Both the position numbers and the translations under genes were made by a program. DNA of 64,000 nucleotides from Hericium rajendrae (lineage: Eukaryota > Basidiomycota > Agaricomycetes > Russulales > Hericiaceae), in assembly GCA_033439255.1 (NCBI GenBank), contig CM065879.1, forward strand, positions 2,518,501 to 2,582,500, given 5' to 3'. Each line of letters opens with the position of its first letter. Position 1 is the stretch's first letter. The notes under the pieces are model-generated. The model had not been told where the DNA came from. It made no database searches and worked only from the letters and a program-made list of their open reading frames with translations. This document shows, piece after piece, positions 32,365-45,400 of this stretch.

Positions 32365-33198
32365 CATCTGAAAAATTTGCAGGTCCTACATAGTTCTACA
32401 TATCTTATATAGAAGTCATAGACCCATAGCACCTCCCTTTACTACATAGCCCTCATAGCCCAAAGGGAGTGCTATAGAGTGCTATGAGATGTTATAGAGC
32501 TAAAGGAGGTGCTATGAACTGCTATCATAGCTATCATAGCTAACTATGAAGCTATTATAGGGTGCCTAGCTATTAAATTTATCAAAGCTATGTTACCTAC
32601 TTATGTTATACTCAATATGCAAACTTAGCACATCTATCAAAGTAATAAGATCTATCGGGACTATCAAAGTTTTTATTCAGCTACAAAGCAAATCTTATAT
32701 TCATCATTATTACTAAAACATAATATCAAAATATTATTTTGAAAGTAATTATTCCAATTTTATATTATATTAATCAATCTCATATATTAACATTATAATC
32801 TAATAGACTTTATAATTTACTACAACAATATATACTCACAACTCAAAAAGATAATGAATTAATAAAACCTACTTTAATCTAAAAAGTGAAAATCTATTTA
32901 TTACAAAGATATTAAATAGCAAAAGACATAGAGACAAAGACAACAGAAGATTAGCCCACCTTATCTTGAGAAGATAACAAAGATATAACTAGAAAGAACA
33001 TTAGTAATAATAAAAAAACATAGAACATTAAATTAAAGTCAACATACCTTGAAGATAATTGAACAAAGGAACAACGAGCAAAGAAAGCACAACAACGAGC
33101 AAAGGAGGAGCAACAGCGAGCAAGCAACAATGACGACGACAATGACGCGGCGAGAGATGGTGGGGGTTAGAGAGCAAGAGGCAATGCACGTTGCGCAA

Positions 33199-33285
33199 GC
33201 CTTATATACGATTCCCAGGTGAAGCCGAGATTCGTGGCTGCCGGGCGTTGCTGAGCGCCGTGTCAGAGACTGAGTATTAGATTTC
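33199..33285 (-). promoter_or_regulatory. core promoter of element F
   Basis: Minus-strand TATATAAGGC at 33199-33208, preceded by an AGTCTCTGACACGGCGCTC block about 70 bp upstream. Confidence 0.6.
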
Positions 33286-33642
33286 ATTAACTTGTGTTAG
33301 CTGAATCGTAGCGTACGGTACATAAGTCAGACATGTAGCTCATACAATCAATTGGTATGAATGTATTTTATATATAGTCTTTTTTTCTGAATAATGGTGA
33401 TTTTATTCGATTAACAATGTTTGAGATGTTTGAACTCGCGCAATCGGTAGCTCGAGCACTAAGGCGCCATGTCGTTCGACTTGTCCTCCATACTTCTCAA
33501 GGATCCCCATTCATCCCTCCACCTTGCTCTCCTTGCTCTCCTCGTTTCTCGTCAACTCGAAGGCCTGTAGGATTTGGTGGAAGCTTGGAGGGCTCAAGGC
33601 AAGTAAAAAAACACTTATATTCGTTTCTATTGTACTGATTCT

Positions 33643-33675
33643 GAGAGTATTGCTCATTATCTGAGTGATACTCTC
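33643..33675. repeat. hairpin 1 of element F
   Basis: 14-bp arms GAGAGTATTGCTCA and TGAGTGATACTCTC; the two non-Watson-Crick positions are both G-U in a plus-strand RNA. Confidence 0.78.
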
Positions 33676-33679
33676 ATTT

Positions 33680-34930
33680 TTCCTCGTTCTTTCATGCCTC
33701 CACACCCCCATCACCACCCTTTCCCCATTCTCGCCCTCCTCGCATCCTTGCCGCATCCCCCGCATCGCTGCTGCATCGCAACACGCGATGTTCTCCGCGT
33801 GTGGCACCGACACCCCGTGGCCCACCCCAATGATCCTGCGCATGGCTTCAACAGCCTGCGCCATCCCTTGCGCCTTCCGCACCACTGTGGTAGCCTACAC
33901 CTCACCTCAGCACCCTCGTACGGCCATGACAAGTTACGGCACCACAACCCAACAACGAATGTCGAGTCCCATTGCTGTGGCAACGGGACTCAAGAGTCGT
34001 ACCGTGCCCCTGCGCCATTCCTGCACCCCCAATTGTGTGTGCAGGAGTGCGTACATCCTGGACGGCGTATGCATGCATCCGTGCGTGGCCCTGGCGGTGC
34101 ATGCCTGTGTCCACCCACCTAGCCTCTGACTGCGTGCACGACTGTGCACGGTCTTGATACCCCCGCTATGCTATGTCCGTGTCCCCGTCCTGCGTGCCAT
34201 GTCCATGTCCCCTCCGCATCACCTCAACACCCTCCGCATCGCATCCACACCCTCTGCGCAGCCTCGATGCCTTCCGCGTCACCTTTGCGCCCTCCATGCC
34301 CTCTGCGCCGCCTCCACGCCTTCTGCGCTGCCTTCCTGCCCTCTCGTGCCACGTCTGCAGCCTCCCCGCCCTCCGCGCCATGTCCACAGCTCCGCGTCAC
34401 TTCCTCACCCTCCGTGTCACCTTCGCGCCCTCCACGTCACCTCCCCACCCTCCGCGTTGCCTTCTCACCCTCCGCGTCACCTCCGTGCCTTCTGTGCCAC
34501 CTCAACGCCGTCCGCACCGCTCCATGCCTTCTGTGCCGACTCCATGCCTTTCGCACCACGTCCCTGCCCTCCACGCCACATCCTCGCCCTTTGCTCTACA
34601 TCTATGCACTCTGTGCCATTATCCCGCCCTCTGTAATGCCTCCCCGCCCTCCACGCACTCTGCGCCGTGTCAGCACTGTGCGCTCCACCTCTCTGCACTC
34701 CTCGCCACTTCTCCGCACTCTGCGCACCTTGCGCACATCGTCATCATCTGCACGTGACTATAACGCCACGTGCATGGACCCCAGCAGCCTGTACGCGACC
34801 CCGCCATCGTAGATAGGGTGCTGACACCATGTGCATGGCATTAATACCACGCGTGCAACGTCAGTAGCCTGCACATGGCCGCTACATGATGCGCACAGCC
34901 GCGATCTACATGTGCATCATGGCTGCCTGG
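33680..34930. repeat. GC-rich arm of element F
   Basis: C-rich arm whose middle (34190-34740) is a degenerate 15/30-bp repeat (CACCCTCCGCGTCACCTC-like) related to the arm of G. No gene is supported. Confidence 0.6.
33964..33991. repeat. hairpin 2 of element F
   Basis: 13-bp arms GAGTCCCATTGCT and GGCAACGGGACTC around GT; the outer stem is G/C-shifted relative to E and H but stays paired. Confidence 0.8.
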
Positions 34931-35170
34931 ATTATGTTTTTAATTACAACTAGTTAGATGCCTTGTACCAATTATGACTCTGATATAATAAAATTAAAAA
35001 ATTTGACTTCTGATTATGGAGTCTACCATATCTAACATAAGGCTGATAGAGTCCATAGCAAGGCTATGATGGTACATAGCTCTGATAGTAATGGCTTACA
35101 GGTACATAGGTCTATATACCTTCTGTCTGCTGCTATGAAGGCTATCATAGTGTGCATAGCTCTACATAGA

Positions 35171-36435
35171 GTATGTTCAGTCACTTAGTGCATTGAGGTA
35201 ATGCCAGGCGAGCTTGACAAAGTGCCATTGTTGAATGGTCATCCCGCGCCGGCCCGTCGGTCACAATGTAGCAGTTACTCAATGACAGGCCTGCTCCCCT
35301 TATGTACCAATAAGTCATTGTCTGGCCTCTGGTCATTTAATCTGTAGTGTCCATTTATCATTGACTGGCCTGGTTCACTATGTACCAATGGGTCATTGTC
35401 TGGCCCACTGGATGTGGTGGGAGGTCATTGGCTGGCCCGTACTCATGAAGTATCTACTATCCATTTCCCATTGACGGGCCTGTAGTATATACCAATGCAT
35501 CATTGACGGGCTGGTCCTCTCACAATACCGCTGTACATTCATCATTCACCGGCCCGTCCTCTGACGTCCATTGGGTCATTGGCTGGCCCACTCGAACCCG
35601 TGGGTTGTCAATTGCTTGGCCCGTCCTCTACCATCCATCAGGTCATTGACCGGCCAGTCCTTCTATAATACCACTGTACATTCATCATTGACTGGCCCGT
35701 CCTCCAACGTCCATTGGGTCATTGACCGGCCCATTCCATCCCGCGGGTTGTCAATTGCTCGGCCCGTCCTCCAACATCCATTGGGTCATTGGCCGGCCAG
35801 TCCTTCTATAATACCACTGTACATTCATCATTGACTGGCCCGTCCTCCAACGTCCATTGGGTCATTGGCTGGCCGGTCCTCTCACAATACCGCTGTACAT
35901 TCATCATTCACCGGCCCGTCCTCTGACGTCCATTGGGTCATTGGCTGGCCCACTCGAACCCGCGGGTTGTCAATTGCTTGGCCCGTCCTCTACCATCCAT
36001 CAGGTCATTGACCGGCCAGTCCTTCTATAATACCACTGTACATTCATCATTGACTGGCCCGTCCTCCAACGTCCATTGGGTCATTGACCGGCCCATTCCA
36101 TCCCACGGGTTGTCAATTGCTCGGCCCGTCCTCCAACATCCATTGGGTCATTGGCCGGCCGGTCCTCTTACAATACCGCTGTACATTCATCATTGACTGG
36201 CCCGTCCTCCAACGTCCATTGGGTCATTGACAGGCCAGTTCTCTTATAATACCACAGTGCACGCTCGTTACTGGGGTGAAGGTGGGTGATACCGTGTTAA
36301 TATATTCCATGAGATACAATGGAATTGCATGAATTTTGGAACCTAATGAGACAAGTGCGACATCATGGAAACATAAATCAGAGTGCAGCAGGCTGCTCCT
36401 GGTCCGCCGGTAAGGCAAGGACAACTCCACCTGCC
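35171..36435 (+). repeat. left terminal inverted repeat with internal tandem repeats
   Basis: Complementary to about 55500-57285. Inside is a patchwork of about 60-bp units containing GGTCATTGACYGGCC, GGCCCGTCCTCCAAC and CATCATTGACTGG. One block of 362 bp is duplicated in tandem (about 35515-35876 and 35877-36238). Open frames here are repeat artefacts. Confidence 0.88.
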
Positions 36436-37262
36436 GTGGGTAAGGGGTGGGTGTAGGTTGGGGAGCTGGCCATTACCGAGCACCTTGCTGAATGTGTGCT
36501 GCAGCACATCGAAAATTTAGATAATGTCATATCATGCATGGTGGGCTTCTTTGCCTCCAGAGCCACCCCATTCCGCGGGCCATAGGTTCCGCGGGCCATA
36601 GGGTTGGGGGGACAACCCAATTGCCGCGGGTAGGGGAAGGGTGATGTCTGGGTGGGTTCCAGGAAGATTGGGCAGCTGGCCGTTACCGAGTACCTTGCTG
36701 AACCCGTGTTGTAGCACACACCACACCAGGATGGTATTTATCGAAGTTGATTCTGTGGTGCTGCAGACCACCAGCAACACCCGAACCCCCTCCATGCTTG
36801 CCGACTCATCCGTGACCGGCGGGGACAAGGCCACAGTGCTTGCAGGTCTTGGGACAAACGAGCCACCATTTGCTTTAGGATGTTTTCGTGATGTGCCGCG
36901 GCATCACAATTCCGTCCCTTTCCTCAGGCCGCCCGTTTCCGTGCATGTGCAGGGGCAGCGGCAAATGCACGATTCCCCCCCTGCATGCAGCAACCTCGCC
37001 CGTGTTCTTATCTACCAATCCCGGGGTATCTCGAACAAGGGCTGTTTCTGACCTTCATGATTGCCTTTACTCTTATGAGTCGACCCATAAGCCAAGGGTC
37101 ATGCCCCAGTCTGGTACACTGCTAAGGACTCATTCATCATTTTCACAATTGGCTCTGGACTGCGATCATGCACAGCGTTTGGATCGGACAGTGTCTACTA
37201 CCACCATTTCCTATGATGCTTGAATATTGTCCGTCACAGATCAGGATCCTACAGCACATTGA
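36436..37262. other. interval between left TIR and first gene, possible gene remnant
   Basis: It starts with two imperfect copies, about 190 bp apart, of a segment containing GCTGGCCRTTACCGAG and ACCTTGCTGAA. From about 36730 to 37220 there are plus-strand segments with coding-like composition in two frames (for example NEPPFALGCFRDVPRHHNS) that could be a frameshifted or spliced gene. I cannot find a consistent model. Confidence 0.3.
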
Positions 37263-38398
37263 TTAATGATCCCAACGACGATCCTCGCGCCATGCAAAAT
37301 ACTGATCCTTCAAGTGCTCCAATGATTCCTCTACCTTCTGGTGGATGTCAATCATGTCCTGAAACCTCTTGCTGCTTTGCGCCGCATTGTCCCTCTGGGA
37401 AGCCATCAAACTAATGGCGGACTGCATGATGACTGCTGCCGGGTGTCCAACTTCACCGGTATTCAAAAATGGCTGGTCCAGGGGTGGGAGACTCCTCTCC
37501 AGATCTGTCTAGATGGAGAGTGAATGGTCAACCTTCAATCACATAAATCATAATTTACCATCATGAACAACGCGGCCTGTCGGGCCTCTGGATCCCCCTT
37601 GGGACCAATATTCGTGGTCCAGAAACCCTAAATGTCTATGAGACCCAATCATCACATAGTCCATATTTTCTTACCGGTGCATTGGAGCCTTGGTCTACAG
37701 CCTTGCCCTTGCTGTTAGATGGCAACGGATTGCCACGGCATGAAGATGAGCCCTGTGAGTCAGTGTTAAGACTGATTATGTAGTCTCAATAACGGCCCCT
37801 ACTGCTGTGGTATTGCCACCCTTGACCTGAAGGACCTCCATCAGTAGGAGGGTCGTCATGATATCCAAACAACCACCTACCGCGGCTTCGCTGCCTGCTG
37901 GAGCAGCCTTCCGCTGTTGAAGAATTTTGGTGCCAGCATGATTGATGAATGCAGGAGACATACCTTTTTCTTTGGCCTGTCTTCATCAGAGTCCGGAATG
38001 ATGATGACTTCTCTCTCCTGATCTGTTGGACGTAAGGGTCCCAGTTTGGAGGCAATGAGCATCCCACGGGATCTAGTCCTTGGTTGGCCTACCTATGGAC
38101 ATTGTGTTTGCCGCGGCATTCTGTGGGCCATTGGCGAGCAGCATGTCGAGTTCTTCCATCAAATCGACAGGCTCCTGGGCCTGGTTTTCATTTTTCGCAG
38201 GAGCCCACAACGTGTCCGGGGCATCCTCCAACATCGCGCCCAATCGTCATCGTCTGGAGCATTCACCCTGCTCGCATTGCTGGTGTCCGGACCACGAGAA
38301 GGTGGCAAGTCGTCTACTGGCATGAAAGGAGACAGGGATTCTTCCTTCGGGATGGTGTACAGCCCGTCGAAGAGAGAGAGATCAAAGTTGGAATTCAT
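37263..38398 (-). CDS. hypothetical accessory protein of the KDZ transposon, multi-exon
   Basis: Unknown function. Exons on the minus strand: 38398-38093, 38022-37964, 37913-37881, 37826-37803, 37752-37675 and 37508-37263, all with GT-AG borders and compatible phases. Start ATG at 38396-38398 (MNSNFDLSLFDGLYTIPKEE) and stop TAA at 37263. The second exon gives an acidic/basic nuclear-type motif IIIPDSDEDRPKKK; the last exon is a predicted helix ending in DQYFAWREDRRWDH. Within the first exon the frame works only if either an extra intron (AGG/GTGAAT to AACCAG/GCC) is removed or one base is missing near 38240; the removed part looks coding, so I lean slightly to a frameshift. It shares a 188-bp intergenic region with the divergent gene at 38587. 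Confidence 0.6.
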
Positions 38399-38586
38399 CA
38401 ACAAGTTGACCAGATTAGGTAGTTCGCGTGTTGACGTGGCGAGCCACGGATTACCCGATCGAGATCACGTGATCAGCTGTCAGAGACGCGGCGCAAGTCA
38501 ACACGACGCGGTGAACTCCGTCGCGTCTGATCTCTTCTGTCCACATCCACTCCCCATTGCTATCTGCTCAGTTTGCTCTCTTTACA
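38399..38586. promoter_or_regulatory. divergent promoter region between two transposon genes
   Basis: 188 bp between two divergent ATGs, so both promoters must lie here or inside the genes. It contains GATCACGTGATC (38463-38474) and no clear TATA box. Confidence 0.4.
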
Positions 38587-41500
38587 ATGTCCACTCCAGA
38601 ACGCACTCTCACCCCCTTGCAGATCCAGCACGTCGTGCGGGTTGCATACATGGCACAGGCCATCGCTTGTTACAAGCAACAGGACAACCCAGATGTGGCC
38701 GCTTGGACTGCCCTTCTGGAGAACCACGTTGTATGCTACCTTCAACTGATTTTTTACGACTACTTTCTTCTTACCGTGCGCACACCGACAGCGTGAGGTA
38801 CATGCCGGCATGAAAAAGATCATGATTGCCGGTGATCATTGTGGCCTCTCGGCCTTGTTTCTCAGCTATGTGGCCGAAAGCCAAAAAGCCAAGGAACAAA
38901 ATCATCTCATCCGCATCTGTGATGTCTACGAAGATGATCCACGTGTTGAGCCGCGCAAGGCTTGGGTTCGTATTTGGGCCACGATGGAAGAGGCGGCGGG
39001 TCCCGCGGGGCAGCCGGATGGCTCAGGTATCTGGTGGGCACACTTAGGTATTTTTCATTCCAGCATATTTCTTTTGTTTTCAACATTTTCTGATATCCCT
39101 TCTGCCCCACAAGCAGCGCCCCACCATCCACCTGGCCCTGTGGTAGACAGGCCTGTGGTCCCCACCGGTGCCCAAGCCCCCACAGCAACCCTGCCTCCAG
39201 CAACGGCGAGGCCTCCTGAGAGCACAAATGCACCCGCGGCACCCGCGGCATCCTCGGCACCCACAGCACCCGCAGCACCCGCGACACCTGCAGCACCTGC
39301 GGCACCCGCGGAACCCGCGGAAACCGTGTCACCCTCGGCACCCGCAGGCGCACGACACGCGGGATACCTCCAGCCCGGACGACACCCGCGGCACCCATGG
39401 CACCCGCAGCACCTGCGGCACCCGCGGCACCCGCAGCACCCGCGACACCTGCAGCACCTGCGGCACCCGCGGCACCCGCAGAAACCGTGTCACCCTCGGC
39501 ACCCGCTGGGCGCACGACACGCGGGATACCTCCAGCCCGGACGACACCCGCGGCACCCATGGCACCCGCAGCACCCGCGGCACCCGCGGCACCCGCAGCA
39601 CCCGCGACACCTGCAGCACCTGCGGCACCCGCGGCACCCGCGGAAACCGCGGCACCCACCGCACGCTGGGGACGCCCTGCATGCACCACCCCTGCACCAC
39701 GCACAGCACTGGATCCCACCCCACCATGCCGTCAGCCCAAAACGCGGAAGAAGCTGGATTTCGTGGAACTCGACACCCGACAGAGCCGCAAGCATGCAAA
39801 TTCGGACGAGGAGACCAACACGATGATGGAGCAGGGCCGGAAGTGTGCCCGCAGCAAGCCCACCCAGTCGACCAAGAAGGATGAGGTGAACGCTGGACCT
39901 AGTGGCCAGGGGACCTCTCGGCCGAAGAAGAGGGTGTACAAGACGCCGGCCCTCGTTCCCACTGAGGACGAGGAGGAGGATGAGGAGCCCGTGCCGGCTA
40001 AGAAAGTAAGCTGCAGCCACAACTATTTTGTGCCGTGCACTGATCCCGCGGGTTCCAGACATGCAGAAGCAAGCCGCCTGCCACAATAGACGAAGATATG
40101 GCTGAGGGCGAGGAGAACGAGCATGAAGACAAGGTCCGGAATGAAGAGGAGCACCAGGACGAGGAGGACGAGGATGCCGCCGCCACCGAGGATGACGACG
40201 ATGATGACGACGATGAGCCTTTGGCCAAGGTGATGCCCCACCTTCATAGATGATTGCACTGCTGACCATAACATCTGCTGTGCAGCGTCAAAGGGTAAAG
40301 GGCCCTACTAGCCAGGCAGCAGAGCCCGAATTACCATCAAGCAAGGTAAGTACCTCTCAATGCCTTGAGGTGTAGACACCAATGCCGCGGAATCTAGAAG
40401 GGCAAGAACACAAAGCGGGTAGCATCGCCTGACAATCAGGGTGATGCTCCTCCCACCAAGGTACTTAGTATTTCAAATATCAGGATGACACAAATTGACT
40501 CGGTCCACCATTTACAGAAGCAGAAAGGTAAGCAGGCAGCAAAGCCTGTTGAAACAGAGGCGGAGATCCCCATCGTAAATGTGAGTGGCATTGTTGCATT
40601 GTTGACCAGGACTGATCCTGTCATGAACAGAAGGACAAAGGGAAGCAGCGTGCATCACCACAAGAGACAGTGCAGAAGGTGCTTCGGAGTAAGGTGAGCA
40701 ATGATCATTGCTGACCGTTGTTTGCACACACTCAGCCCTTATCCCGCGGCATATCACAGGCCCCTCCCGCGGATACTGCTCAGAAGGTAGTGGAAAGTCA
40801 TACTCTAAAAGTCTTGCGAGGCTGATATTAGGAGTAGCAGAATGAGGTCAAGGACAAGACAAAGCGGTACAGCGACAGCCAGCTGAACGAGGCTGAACTC
40901 CGGTTCTGACTGGCTGCCAAAGCAGTGAAGGTACATCCCTTCGCTGTTTCCATTCCACGACACTGACCAGTGTTGCCAGCTGAGTCCTTGTGGGAACTGT
41001 ATTGCGCACGGCAAAAAGGAACTGTGCTCCTACCCAGGAGTGGGGTCTGCCTGCCTCCTGTGCACCGCCGGCAAGAAGAAGTGCTCCCTCCGACCCTGTG
41101 GTGTCACAAGTGGGGGGGTGGTCAACTACACCACACCCGAGCTCTGGGATGTCCTCATTCGTCATGGTCAAGGCCCTCTTCCACCCCTTCCTCCTGGGTT
41201 CGAGCACCTGCCGCTGCCTCCCAACCACATGCCGGCTGGCATGGCATCAGCTGCTTCGCAAGATCCCGCGGCATCGACGTCCTCGGCTCCCGCGGGATCC
41301 CAACCCATGGTATCTCGCACGGAGTATGATGGCCTTGTCTCCCGAATGGAGCACCTCATCATGGAGGTTCGCACCCAAGGCGGTGTTATCGAGCAGCTCC
41401 GCGGGATGGAGCCAAAGTTTGCGAAGCTGACGTATGACATTGACGACCACAAGACCGCGATGGCCACGAGATTCGAGGACATCGATGCCCGCATGGACTG

Positions 41501-42050
41501 CATCAACATGGCCCACTTCAACGACATGGAGCGCATGGAGCACCGGATGGCGGACGTAGAGGGGAAGTCAAAGACGATCGACCCCGCGGTTCTCGAGGAA
41601 GTGGGAAACCACTTCCAGAAGACAATGCAGGATGGCCAAAGCCAGCTCAAGCAGGACCTGCTGGAGTCTTACCGCGAGATGCTGCAGAACGACTTGGGTC
41701 GCATGAGGGAGGAGGTAGCCGCGGAACGGGCTGCAGGAGGTGAAATGCGAGCTGAACTCGCTAGACTGACTGCTACTCATGCGGAGAGGCTCCCTCAGTC
41801 CACACCAGATGGCGGTCAGCTCCCAACTATAGCGGCCTCTCTGGCTCCGAACAAGGCATTGACCCTCGGCTTCGGGTGGGCTTCCCGTCAGTCATTGACG
41901 CCCTGTCCGTCTGGCAGTGGTGCCGCGGGTGGTGGTCAGAGTCCGGCCTCCCAGGAGTCCAACGGTGCCGCTGGTGCCGTGGGTTCCCACTCCCCCCGGG
42001 ACTTGCAGGAAAGTGCCAATGAGGACTCTGCAGGTGCCGGGCATGCGTAA
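38587..42050 (+). pseudogene. Zn2Cys6-like coiled-coil protein, frameshifted and with a stop
   Basis: Probable DNA-binding, dimerising nuclear protein. Exons: 38587-38730, 38792-39047, 39114-40005, 40074-40229, 40286-40345, 40398-40460, 40518-40580, 40631-40693, 40736-40786, 40841-40930 and 40980-42050. The last exon opens with C-x2-C-x8-C-x8-C-x2-C-x6-C (CGNCIAHGKKELC to KKKC), close to the fungal Zn2Cys6 cluster, followed by about 200 residues of heptad-rich coiled coil. Upstream is an Ala-Pro minisatellite region and an acidic tract (EDEEEDEEPVPAKK and a run of Asp). Damage: the first 162-bp repeat unit is 161 bp long, giving a frameshift near 39350; TGA at 40907-40909 follows a Phe codon where CGA is plausible. 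The protein is unusual in having four 60-63-nt lysine-rich exons in a row. Confidence 0.75.
39235..39660 (+). repeat. Ala-Pro coding minisatellite, 162-bp unit
   Basis: The unit carries GCACCCGCGGCACCCGC runs and one ACCGTGTCACCCTCGGCACC marker (39321 and 39482, 161 bp apart). The second unit has GCTGGGCGCAC where the first has GCAGGCGCAC, one base shorter, which puts the two units in different frames. Confidence 0.8.
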
Positions 42051-42437
42051 TTGACACCTGCTTTCCACTCGCATCTAATTGTTTTGTTCTGCATATCACT
42101 CGATTGTCGGTTTACATGTCTATTTACGATATCATCATCTTGAATTAATCGTGGTCTTTGAATTAATCATGGTCTTTGAATCAATCATGGTCTTGATGCT
42201 CTGCAAACAGAACTGACATATATTGAGATGGGAGGTAAGGTAACAATCGTTTCAGGGAGTCATGAATGTCCAGTAATTTCGTATGGAAGCCTCTATGCAG
42301 TGTTGAAACCACACCAGTATCTGTTCCCGTGGAGTTGAAACCGCGGGATATCACCATGGTCGGTGCCCATACTAACGCCTTCTGTGGCTGCTAGCACCTT
42401 CCTTCCCACTGGTGCCTGATGCTTTATCACCGGTCGT
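42051..42437. other. convergent intergenic region, nothing recognised
   Basis: Lies between the 3' ends of two converging genes. It contains a short triplicate TTGAATCAATCATGGTCTT-like repeat at about 42145-42195 and one CCGCGG (42341). Confidence 0.5.
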
Positions 42438-45400
42438 TCATGCAGCGGGTTTCTTTCGCAGTGCTGGGGTCTCAATAACCACCTCCAGAGGGCGCCCCTT
42501 CCTTCTTGCAGATCGTTCGAGCTCTTCCATACTAATCCCGTGGCTTGATCCAGCAGCAGGAACATCGATCATTCCCGCGGGATTCATACCACTAGGTCCT
42601 GCTGCACTCTTCCAAACAGGACCAGCTGCCTTGGCCTTACCCCATTTTGCCTTCGAAGCATCCTGCGCCATCGCCCTGCCTTGCTGTTAGTACCAAATAA
42701 ACATAGCAAGGGATGACAACAAACTCAAGGACCCGTTGGCTGGGCTTTGGTTGACGGGGCACCTCAAGGATGTTGGCAGAGGTAATGTCTGCCTGCGTGT
42801 GATTCTTGTTACGTTTGGGGGCTGGCTGCCCTTCCACTTCATCTCCACGGCGACGCTTCTTGCCAGTGTCAGACGACTGCGTCAAGCCATTCCCCCTCTG
42901 GACACAACTCTGCAGTCAGTGACCCATGCCGCGGGATCGTATGAGAAGTGGTACCTTCTTGGCACGCGGCTCTTCCACGGCATCCTGCTCTTGACGCCTC
43001 ATGAGCATCTGCGACGACTTGACGGTGGCCTGTTAGTGAGACATGGCTCAGTGGTTAGTTACTCATGTGGCTGCATCTTAGCAGGAGTCACACCTTTGGT
43101 GCAGGTTCCTGTTCAGCTTCGGCAATATCTCCAGTCTTCCTCATCGCAGACTGCTTACTGGGCCCCTTACACACATAGCACCGTGATAAGTGACCAATGT
43201 GGCCAGGTCTTAGCCAGAGACATACCTTCTTGGCAGGTGGCTGTGCCCCATCTCTCTGTCCACGCCGTGTCTCAGTCCGAGATGACTTTGCACCACCCTG
43301 TTTCTAAACAAATAGTTCCAGGTGAGTCATCGATACCGCGGGATCCTGGCAGAAGACGGACCTTTGGTGCAGGCTCCTCTTCAGCCTCCTGGTCATCGTC
43401 TTGATGCTTCTTGCTGGTCTCCAACGACTTGCCGGCCACCTAGAGATAGTTTCCAGATCAGAAACCCATGGCCCGATTGGAATAGAATATGAACCTTTTT
43501 GCCAGAACGAGCCAACACAGACGACATTCGTTTAATCGTGGCAACCAACACGTGTTCATACTGTTCTTCAAACCAGCCTGACTGATGCACATGCTTTGGT
43601 GCATTTTCGTCACGATATGTCTTTGCTTCCACATCATGCATCAGCATGCCCAGAAGGAGTGCCAACACTAACAGTGCCCTCTTTGAGTATAGATCCCGCG
43701 GCTTCGTTGACTTGCCTTTGCTCTTCTCAGAAAGTGGAATGTACCAAGGCTCACCATCGATCCACTCTACCACATGTCGGACGCTTTCTTTGGTATGCAG
43801 GGATTTTGGAAGCCACTCCTTCTGGAAAGACCATCCACCCCACTTTGTGTCCCACCCTTCAGGCAGATGCATTGCCTGCGGAGGGTAGGAATTCTACAAT
43901 ATCATCCAAGTTCAGATCGTGTAATGACAATTAATGACCACATACCTTAGAGCTGTTGATGGCATCCAGAAGGTCGTGGTACTCTTTAATCATGCTCAAG
44001 GAACGAAGATAATCCATCCTATTTGCATCGGAGGTACCAGTCGCCGCTGGGCTGTCACCGGTAGTTGGGCGACCAGCACTTCTGTTTGGTGCCATAAGAC
44101 GCTCGACATCTTGTTCGCTGCCAGCCTCCTCTTCACCCATTGATATGTCATCTTCGAAGTATGATCCATGAATTGCGGACAGGGGGGCTGGTGGGGGTGT
44201 GGGGGTACGCGACCGTTCTTGCAGAGCGGGGGGATCCCACGGGTGGGTTGCGCACCTGCTGCACTGTCGGAGTGAACCGCACTGGCTGCTCGACTGTGGT
44301 CAGGCCTTCCACTCGACTTCGCACCGATGGCTAATGGGCGGGAGGGTGTGGGGGTGGTCCCAGGCGCAGCTTGCCCTGGACTATTCCCCTTGTTGGTAGC
44401 CCTGGGCCGACTGGTCACCACAGGATCCTCATCCTCATTGCTTCCACCTCCATTGGTTCCCTCTTGTACATACTGAAGTAAGTCCTCGAACCCAGTGTCG
44501 GAGTCCTCTTCCAAGTCTGACCGAGCTTCCTTGCCTTGCCTGCCATTGCCCCCGTCTGGAGCTGGCGAGCTTTCCTCTGGGCCTGGAACATGTTCTTCCT
44601 CGTCGTCCTCTTCCATGGGCACAGGTTCTTGTGATTCGTCACCAAAGATGTCAGCCAGATCCATCATCTTCTGAAAATCTTCCTCTTCCTCCTCGCCTTC
44701 CAGTTCCTCTTCCGGATCCTGCTCCTGTTCCTGTTCCTCATCTTCGTCTGAGTTGCCGCTGGATTGAGGTTTCCAATCGTCAGACGCAGAGCTCTCAGAT
44801 CGCTCCGGGGTCGAGCGAGCTGATTTCTCGGATGGAGAACGTTGCCGAGATTTCCGTGGCTTCTTTGCAGTGCTGGACGCTGATGCCGCGGGTGCTGATG
44901 CTGTGGGATGTGACGCCATGGGAGCCGATGCCGCGGGACGAGCTGGCCGATTCTTGCGGGGCAGCACAGTGCATGGCCCTTGCCCAGGGACCGGATCAAG
45001 GGCACGTTTGGGCACCACCTTGCCACGTACAGTGTCAGCCCAAAAAGACCAGCGGAATGGCATCTTGTTGTCATCGTCCCTCTCTATCCAGTGCTGGTAG
45101 ATTTTGTTCATCATTTTGACAGTCCATTTTGAGGGATGGTGCCAAGTGTCCCAGCCATCTGGAAGGTATTCGGCCTTAACGTACCCGGTTCCAGACTTCC
45201 AAACATCACCCCAGGGGACAGGTCCCTGGTTCACACCTTTAGAGATGTCTTCTCAAATGTCAATATCTGCAGAGCATGGTATACGATGCCGCGGGACTTA
45301 CGGTAGTGTGCTGTGAGCCAACCCCGATGAACTTCTGTTGCGTCATGCGGTCCAACACCTTCCACTCGTCCATCGGCAAAAGGACAGGCCAGCCGCTGTC

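Noticed and set aside
35571-36196. Two near-identical 87-codon frames
   Set aside because: They are the 362-bp tandem duplication in the left TIR of the KDZ element.
36224-36430. Frame also found at 55392-55685, looking like a conserved protein
   Set aside because: The two are mirror images of the transposon terminal repeat, so shared sequence is explained without coding function.
37786-38067. A 93-codon minus-strand frame over exons 2-4 of the first transposon gene
   Set aside because: It reads through introns in the wrong frame; the spliced model gives consistent phases and a recognisable acidic motif.
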